A DNA stretch of 64,000 nucleotides, from positions 1 to 64,000 of the forward strand of contig JALOPI010000003.1 in the NCBI GenBank assembly GCA_025453975.1. The letters run 5' to 3'. The stretch comes from Syntrophobacteraceae bacterium. GTDB taxonomy: Bacteria; Desulfobacterota; Syntrophobacteria; Syntrophobacterales; Syntrophobacteraceae. Positions 60,035 through 64,000 of the stretch are shown here, piece after piece. Positions within the stretch are counted from its first letter, which is position 1. Every line of letters begins with the position of its first letter. Below the pieces are notes generated by a model, which did no database searches, was not told the origin of the DNA, and saw only the letters and a list, made by a program, of their open reading frames with translations. Both the position numbers and the translations under genes were made by a program.

Positions 60035-60849
60035 TCACCTCTCCCGAAGCTCGATTCCCCGAACGCCCCCTCCTCGGTGCGCCTGGGAAAGAGAGAGTTG
60101 GGAACCATGGCATGAATCACCCGTTCCTGGCCATCGGGCGTCCAGCTCACCAGAACGACTCCGGGAACGGTCCTGTCTTCACCCCACTTCTCCTCGAAGC
60201 CTTCGGACTCGCCGTCCTCGGCATACGAAAAAGCCACTTCGGCGACGGCCGTGGAGAAAAATCCCCCGCGCTTCCTGCCCTTGCCCGGCATCGCTTTCAT
60301 AAACTCCTCGAGCATCTCCGAATGGTAGGGATCGAAAGGGATCTCCGCATAGTAGAGCGCCTTGTCTCCGGGAACAAACACATAGCGTGCCACCACGGGT
60401 GCCCCCCTGGTTATGGCCTTGACGGAGTGGGTCGTGGCGAAAGTCAGTGAGTGATCGTCCCCCATGAACACCGGAACGGACTCTTGCTCGATGCGGACCG
60501 GATGGGGCTCGAAGGTGGCCAGCTGCCACTTGAGGAGCTGAATGACCGACGGCATGTCGCTGGGAGCCTGGCTCTGCTGGCGCTCCCAGATGCGGAGCGA
60601 AAACCCGAGGGCCACGGCGACGATGCCCATGACCAGAGAGGAAATGAGCGTGGCGATCACCAGCTCGACGAGGGTGAACCCCGTGGCATCGAGACCGGCC
60701 CAGCGTCCCGCCGGATTCGGATCGGACATCCGCATGCCCGTCCCTACACCGCCATGAGCCGTCGAGCCTCCGAACGTGCCCTCCAGCTTCGGGCCGCCCG
60801 GGCACGCGGCTCCCTCCCCGGCATCCCTGGACCCTTCCCGTCCCATCAT
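60031..60849 (-). CDS. gspJ: Type II secretion minor pseudopilin GspJ
   Basis: Prepilin of up to 272 residues. The prepilin peptidase site ATG|FTLVELVIATLISS lies at residue 57 if translation starts at ATG 60849 (GGAGAGGA immediately upstream), an unusually long leader. ATG 60735 would give a 19-residue leader nearer the norm but with a weaker site. The mature part has the GspJ core (YVFVPGDKALYYAE; DRTVPGVVLVSWTPDG). It sits in the tip complex with GspI and GspK. It starts 10 bases after gspI and overlaps gspK. Confidence 0.9.
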   Translation of the reverse strand: MMGREGSRDAGEGAACPGGPKLEGTFGGSTAHGGVGTGMRMSDPNPAGRWAGLDATGFTLVELVIATLISSLVMGIVAVALGFSLRIWERQQSQAPSDMPSVIQLLKWQLATFEPHPVRIEQESVPVFMGDDHSLTFATTHSVKAITRGAPVVARYVFVPGDKALYYAEIPFDPYHSEMLEEFMKAMPGKGRKRGGFFSTAVAEVAFSYAEDGESEGFEEKWGEDRTVPGVVLVSWTPDGQERVIHAMVPNSLFPRRTEEGAFGESSFGRGE

Positions 60850-60859
60850 TCCTCTCCAG

Positions 60860-61267
60860 CTAATCCAGTGCCGACCTGGGGACCAGAACGCTCATCTCCA
60901 GCCTCTGCCCCCGGCAGGTCAGCATCACTCGATACAGCTCGCCGCCTGTCCGTGCCTCTCCAAAGTCATCCATGTGCGGGACCTTGACGGCCGCGATGAA
61001 AACCGGCGGCGCATCCCGAAACGCCTTGAGCACCATCTGCCCCTCCAGGATCCGCTCCGGCTGAATCAGGATCTCCTGCGCCGCGGCGTCGAGAAACGGC
61101 TGCACCAGGCTCCTTTCCTTCACCCGGTAGGTATACTGAAGAGACGCGGAAATGGCCCCCATGACCCCGCCCAGGATGATCACCCCGATGGTGAGGGCCA
61201 CCATGACCTCGAGGAGCGTGAACCCTTCCGCATGCCCGGGTCCGCTTTTCACCTGGAACACGCTCAT
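60860..61267 (-). CDS. gspI: Type II secretion minor pseudopilin GspI
   Basis: 135 residues. Prepilin signal with cleavage at AEG|FTLLEVMVALTIGVIILGG (Gly15, Glu at +5), typical of GspI, followed by a short globular domain (about 45-135). GspI starts tip assembly with GspJ and GspK. The ATG overlaps the gspH stop by four bases. Length and position match the family. Confidence 0.92.
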   Translation of the reverse strand: MSVFQVKSGPGHAEGFTLLEVMVALTIGVIILGGVMGAISASLQYTYRVKERSLVQPFLDAAAQEILIQPERILEGQMVLKAFRDAPPVFIAAVKVPHMDDFGEARTGGELYRVMLTCRGQRLEMSVLVPRSALD

Positions 61268-61752
61268 CGACTCTCCACCTTGCTCACCCGGATGTTTCCC
61301 ACCAGGGGGTGAATGGTGATCAGGAATGAGCGCTCCTTGTCAAAAGTCACTTCGATGTCGCCGCCCGAAAGGCTCCCGTCGGGATAGAACACCACCAGGT
61401 GATCCTGGGTCTCGGGATCGCGCTCCAGGTGGTCGCTGTAGATGTCCACGTGATCGGGAATCCGGCGGGTCGGCGGCATCCCTATGTCGTAAAGCCGCTC
61501 CGACGGACGGATGCGGAACGCGGTCAGCCGGCCCGAATTCATGGCGATGAGCCGTCCCCGCTTCAGCGTCTGGACGAAATCCTGGAGAAACTCCCGGTCC
61601 TCCATTCTCCTCCACCCGGCGCCGATCCTGGGCAGCACGACGGCCACGACCATGGAGATGATCACCAGCACCACCACGAGCTCGACCATGGTGAACCCGG
61701 CACGGGACCGATCCATTCGCGTCAGATACGGCAATGAAAGCGCCATGGGCAT
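61264..61752 (-). CDS. gspH: Type II secretion minor pseudopilin GspH
   Basis: Prepilin of up to 162 residues. The peptidase site is SRAG|FTMVELVVVLVIISMVVAVVLP (Glu at +5). The globular part (RRMEDREFLQDFVQTLKRGRLIAMNSG; ITIHPLVGNIRVSKV) is of GspH/FimT type, not the major pseudopilin GspG. Starts at 61752, 61746 or 61716 are possible; the last gives the shortest leader, and none has a strong ribosome site. It directly follows gspF with only 50 bases between, where gspG would normally lie. Confidence 0.87.
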   Translation of the reverse strand: MPMALSLPYLTRMDRSRAGFTMVELVVVLVIISMVVAVVLPRIGAGWRRMEDREFLQDFVQTLKRGRLIAMNSGRLTAFRIRPSERLYDIGMPPTRRIPDHVDIYSDHLERDPETQDHLVVFYPDGSLSGGDIEVTFDKERSFLITIHPLVGNIRVSKVESR

Positions 61753-61802
61753 TACCGACCGATCCAGACAGCTCCCGGGACGTCGGAAGACGCCGAGCCC
61801 AT

Positions 61803-62990
61803 TTAGAATTGAATTTCGTTGATGCCGAAAATGGCCGTGAACATGCTCATGACCATGATGGCGATGATGAGTCCCGTCACGATGATCACCACCGGCTCGA
61901 GGAGAGCCATCATCCGTTGAAGGCTCCGTTGAAGCTCCCGCTCGAAGTGATCCCCCAGCCCCAGCAGGCCGTCGCCCAGGCTCCCCTGCTCCTCCGAGAT
62001 CCTCAGCATGGTCCCCATCCGCGGGGGGAAGGTCTGCTGAGACCGAAAATAGTTGCTCATGGAGCGGCCGGCCTTGATCTCGCGGTGGAGCGGCCCCATG
62101 GCCTCCTTCAGAACACTGTTCATGAGCACCTGCTCGCCGAGACTCAGCGCCCTCAGGAGTGGAACGCCCGACTGGAGCATCGTTCCGAGCGTGCGGCAAA
62201 ACCGCGTCAGCTCACCGTGAATAACCAGGTAGCGCGTGAGGGGGATCCTGATCAACAGCCGATCGACGGCCCGCCGCACCGCAGGCTGGCGGTAGAGATA
62301 ACGCCCTCCCCAGTAGAAGACACCCAGGAGTAGAGGAAAAACCCATCCATACTCCTTCAGAAACACACCCAGCTGAAGCAGGATCTCCGTCAGCAGCGGA
62401 ACCTTCTGGTTCAAGTCACGGAAAATCTGGGCGAACTTGGGTATGACGTAGACCAGCAGGATCACCATGGACACGAGGCTGATGCTGAAAAGGATGACGG
62501 GGTAGATCATGGAGGACACGAGGCTCTGGCGGAAATCCCGGCGCTGCTCCAGGTACTGAGCCAACCGCTTCAGGATGGGTCCCAGCGTTCCGCTGGCCTC
62601 CCCCGCCCGGATCATGTGGTCCGAAAGATCACCGAAAACGTCACGGTAACGCCCGATAGCTCCCGAGAGATCGCTCCCCCCCTGAACTTCCTCCAGGAGG
62701 TCCCGCACCACGCGCTGGAACACCTTATGAGTCTGATTGGTGCTGATCAGAGCCAGGGCCCGATCCACCGGCAGCCCCGCCGAAAGGAGGTCCGAAAGAT
62801 CGTAGAAAAATCTTATGGTATGCTCCTCGGGAACCCTACGGGGTCGGCTTTTCCGGACGGCCTTGACCTTCAGCGGGTAGAGGCGGCTGGACTTGAGCTT
62901 GCGCGCCGCATCGCTTTCGGAGAGAGCCTCCATGACCCCGCGATGGGTCTGCCCCTGAAGGTCCCGAGCCTGATACTGGAAATAGGCCAT
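61803..62990 (-). CDS. gspF: Type II secretion inner-membrane platform protein GspF
   Basis: 395 residues, two homologous cytoplasmic domains and three membrane helices (near 167-190, 212-235 and 365-390). Domain 1 carries FFYDLSDLLSAGLPVDRAL and domain 2 FCRTLGTMLQSGVPLLRALSL, the duplicated GspF signature. It anchors the assembly platform that extracts pseudopilins. It begins 29 bases after the gspE stop. Length matches the family (~400). Confidence 0.94.
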   Translation of the reverse strand: MAYFQYQARDLQGQTHRGVMEALSESDAARKLKSSRLYPLKVKAVRKSRPRRVPEEHTIRFFYDLSDLLSAGLPVDRALALISTNQTHKVFQRVVRDLLEEVQGGSDLSGAIGRYRDVFGDLSDHMIRAGEASGTLGPILKRLAQYLEQRRDFRQSLVSSMIYPVILFSISLVSMVILLVYVIPKFAQIFRDLNQKVPLLTEILLQLGVFLKEYGWVFPLLLGVFYWGGRYLYRQPAVRRAVDRLLIRIPLTRYLVIHGELTRFCRTLGTMLQSGVPLLRALSLGEQVLMNSVLKEAMGPLHREIKAGRSMSNYFRSQQTFPPRMGTMLRISEEQGSLGDGLLGLGDHFERELQRSLQRMMALLEPVVIIVTGLIIAIMVMSMFTAIFGINEIQF

Positions 62991-63019
62991 GAAAGGACGT
63001 TCCTCTTCTCGCCGTCTCG

Positions 63020-64000
63020 TCAGGAAGCCAGTGAAAGGCTGGTCACCCGGAGCACCTCGGACAAAGTGGTCTGACCCTCAAGGGCCTTGCTGTATCCATG
63101 ATAGAGCAACGGTCGGTAGCCTTCCTGAAACGCAACCTGGGAAATGGTACCCGCGCTCTTGCCGGCCACGATGGCAGAGCGCACGGCATCACCCACGGGC
63201 AGCACCTCGAAGATCGCCTCGCGGCCCCGAAACCCCGTGTTGCCGCACTTGTCACAGCCTCGGTTGTGATGGAGCGTCACCGTTTCGGGGAGATCCGGCA
63301 TCAGATCCCTCAACCGCGCATAGTCCGCCTCCCTGGCTTCATACGGCTCCTTGCAGCTCGGGCACAGGAGCCGGACCAGGCGCTGCGCCACAATGGCCAG
63401 CAGAGAATCCGCCATGAGAAAAGACTCTATGCCGATGTCGCGAAGTCTCGTGATGGCTCCGGGGGCATCGTTGGTGTGCAGGGTGGAAAGCACCAGATGA
63501 CCGGTCAAGGCCGACTCGATGGCGATGTCCGCCGTTTCCTTGTCCCGAATCTCGCCGATGAGCAGAACGTCCGGGTCCTGACGGACCAGCGAGCGGAGGG
63601 CGTTGGCAAAGGTGAGGTCGATCTGGGGCTTGACCTGGATCTGGTTGATCCCGTTGATCTGGTATTCCACGGGATCCTCGACGGTGAGGATCTTCCTGTC
63701 GACCGAGTTCAGCCGTTTGAGGACTCCGTAGAGCGTCGTGGTCTTACCCGAACCCGTGGGACCGGTCACCAGAATCATCCCATAGGGGCGCTCGATGAGC
63801 TTCTCGATGAAACCATACTGCCGGGAATCCATTCCCAGGGAGGCCAGATTGTACTCGACACTCTCCTGGGCCAGCAGGCGCAGCACCACGCTTTCCCCGT
63901 AGATGGTGGGCACCGTGGATACGCGAATGTCCACCTCGCGGTTTCCAAACCGCAGCTTGATCTTGCCGTCCTGGGGAAGCCTCCGCTCGGCGATGTTCAG
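63020..64000 (-). CDS. gspE: Type II secretion ATPase GspE, C-terminal part
   Basis: Cytoplasmic hexameric motor that powers pseudopilus assembly. The last ~326 residues are in the window; the 5' end lies beyond 64000. Seen: the Asp-box region (SIV...DIRVSTVPTIYGE), Walker A GPTGSGKTTTLY, the Walker B region VRQDPDVLLIGEIRDKET, the His-box LSTLHTNDAPGA, and the tetracysteine zinc motif CPSC...CDKCGNTGFRG typical of GspE. It is transcribed ahead of gspF and the rest of the cluster. Confidence 0.96.
   Translation of the reverse strand: MNIAERRLPQDGKIKLRFGNREVDIRVSTVPTIYGESVVLRLLAQESVEYNLASLGMDSRQYGFIEKLIERPYGMILVTGPTGSGKTTTLYGVLKRLNSVDRKILTVEDPVEYQINGINQIQVKPQIDLTFANALRSLVRQDPDVLLIGEIRDKETADIAIESALTGHLVLSTLHTNDAPGAITRLRDIGIESFLMADSLLAIVAQRLVRLLCPSCKEPYEAREADYARLRDLMPDLPETVTLHHNRGCDKCGNTGFRGREAIFEVLPVGDAVRSAIVAGKSAGTISQVAFQEGYRPLLYHGYSKALEGQTTLSEVLRVTSLSLAS

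Noticed and set aside
61264-61752. Reading the gene after gspF as the major pseudopilin gspG
   Set aside because: The globular part has the GspH/FimT pattern (ITIHPLVGNIRV) and lacks the GspG features, including the processed N-terminal region ending in PR and the calcium loop.
1-64000. tRNA, rRNA, CRISPR arrays, insertion sequences, prophage
   Set aside because: No tRNA-like T-loop in a plausible cloverleaf in any intergenic gap, no spaced direct repeats, no transposase, integrase or phage gene was found by eye. An undetected small RNA cannot be excluded.

Overview
The window is G+C-rich chromosomal DNA, tightly packed with genes that mostly lie on the minus strand. The cell is a Gram-negative diderm: it has TamB, a type II secretion system with an outer-membrane secretin, lipoproteins and Tat substrates. 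A complete 2-oxoglutarate dehydrogenase set, a large periplasmic multicopper oxidase and c-type cytochrome suggest respiratory metabolism with access to oxygen or another high-potential acceptor. The DUF6599/DUF362/polyferredoxin/aldo-keto reductase cluster and the sigma-54 activator would fit Desulfobacterota (former Deltaproteobacteria) or a neighbouring phylum. That placement is inference at low confidence, because the window holds no rRNA or other strong phylogenetic marker.

Layout. 1-5.8 kb: sucA-sucB and the start of lpdA (minus), interrupted by a truncated DUF1538 gene and a small plus-strand secreted protein. 6.1-10.6 kb: tamB (plus). 10.7-13.9 kb: a PilZ protein and a three-PAS histidine kinase. 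14.1-19.4 kb: a four-gene redox cluster (DUF6599, Tat-exported DUF362, polyferredoxin, Tat-exported aldo-keto reductase). 19.7-25.5 kb: nitronate monooxygenase-like gene and pstS-C-A-B2-B1. 25.8-29 kb: carB. 29.4-33.4 kb: a probable operon oadG-oadB-CBS-DASS transporter-unknown. 33.8-38.4 kb: NtrC-type regulator and sensor kinase. 38.5-39.8 kb: glnA (GSI-alpha type). 40-49.9 kb: a periplasmic oxidase locus (1797-residue multicopper oxidase, beta-propeller, SCO-like protein, cytochrome c/substrate-binding fusion). 50.4-54.3 kb: mixed small genes (unknown protein, YfbR-like nucleotidase, secreted protein, lipoprotein, ArfB, zinc ribbon). 54.4-64 kb: type II secretion genes gspE-F-H-I-J-K-L-M-D.

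How they work together. The kinase/regulator pair sits directly upstream of the OadG/OadB/DASS operon. The gap between them carries a near-consensus -24/-12 promoter and three copies of a 16-bp palindrome, so the whole 29.4-38.4 kb block reads as one sensory-transport unit for an organic acid, with a sodium-pump subunit pair but no carboxyltransferase. The Pst genes carry two different adjacent ATPases whose atypical motifs fall in the same predicted ATP site. The oxidase locus resembles large MofA-type multicopper oxidases, with three tandem units and copper-ligand motifs split between units 1 and 2. No rRNA, tRNA, CRISPR array or insertion sequence was seen.
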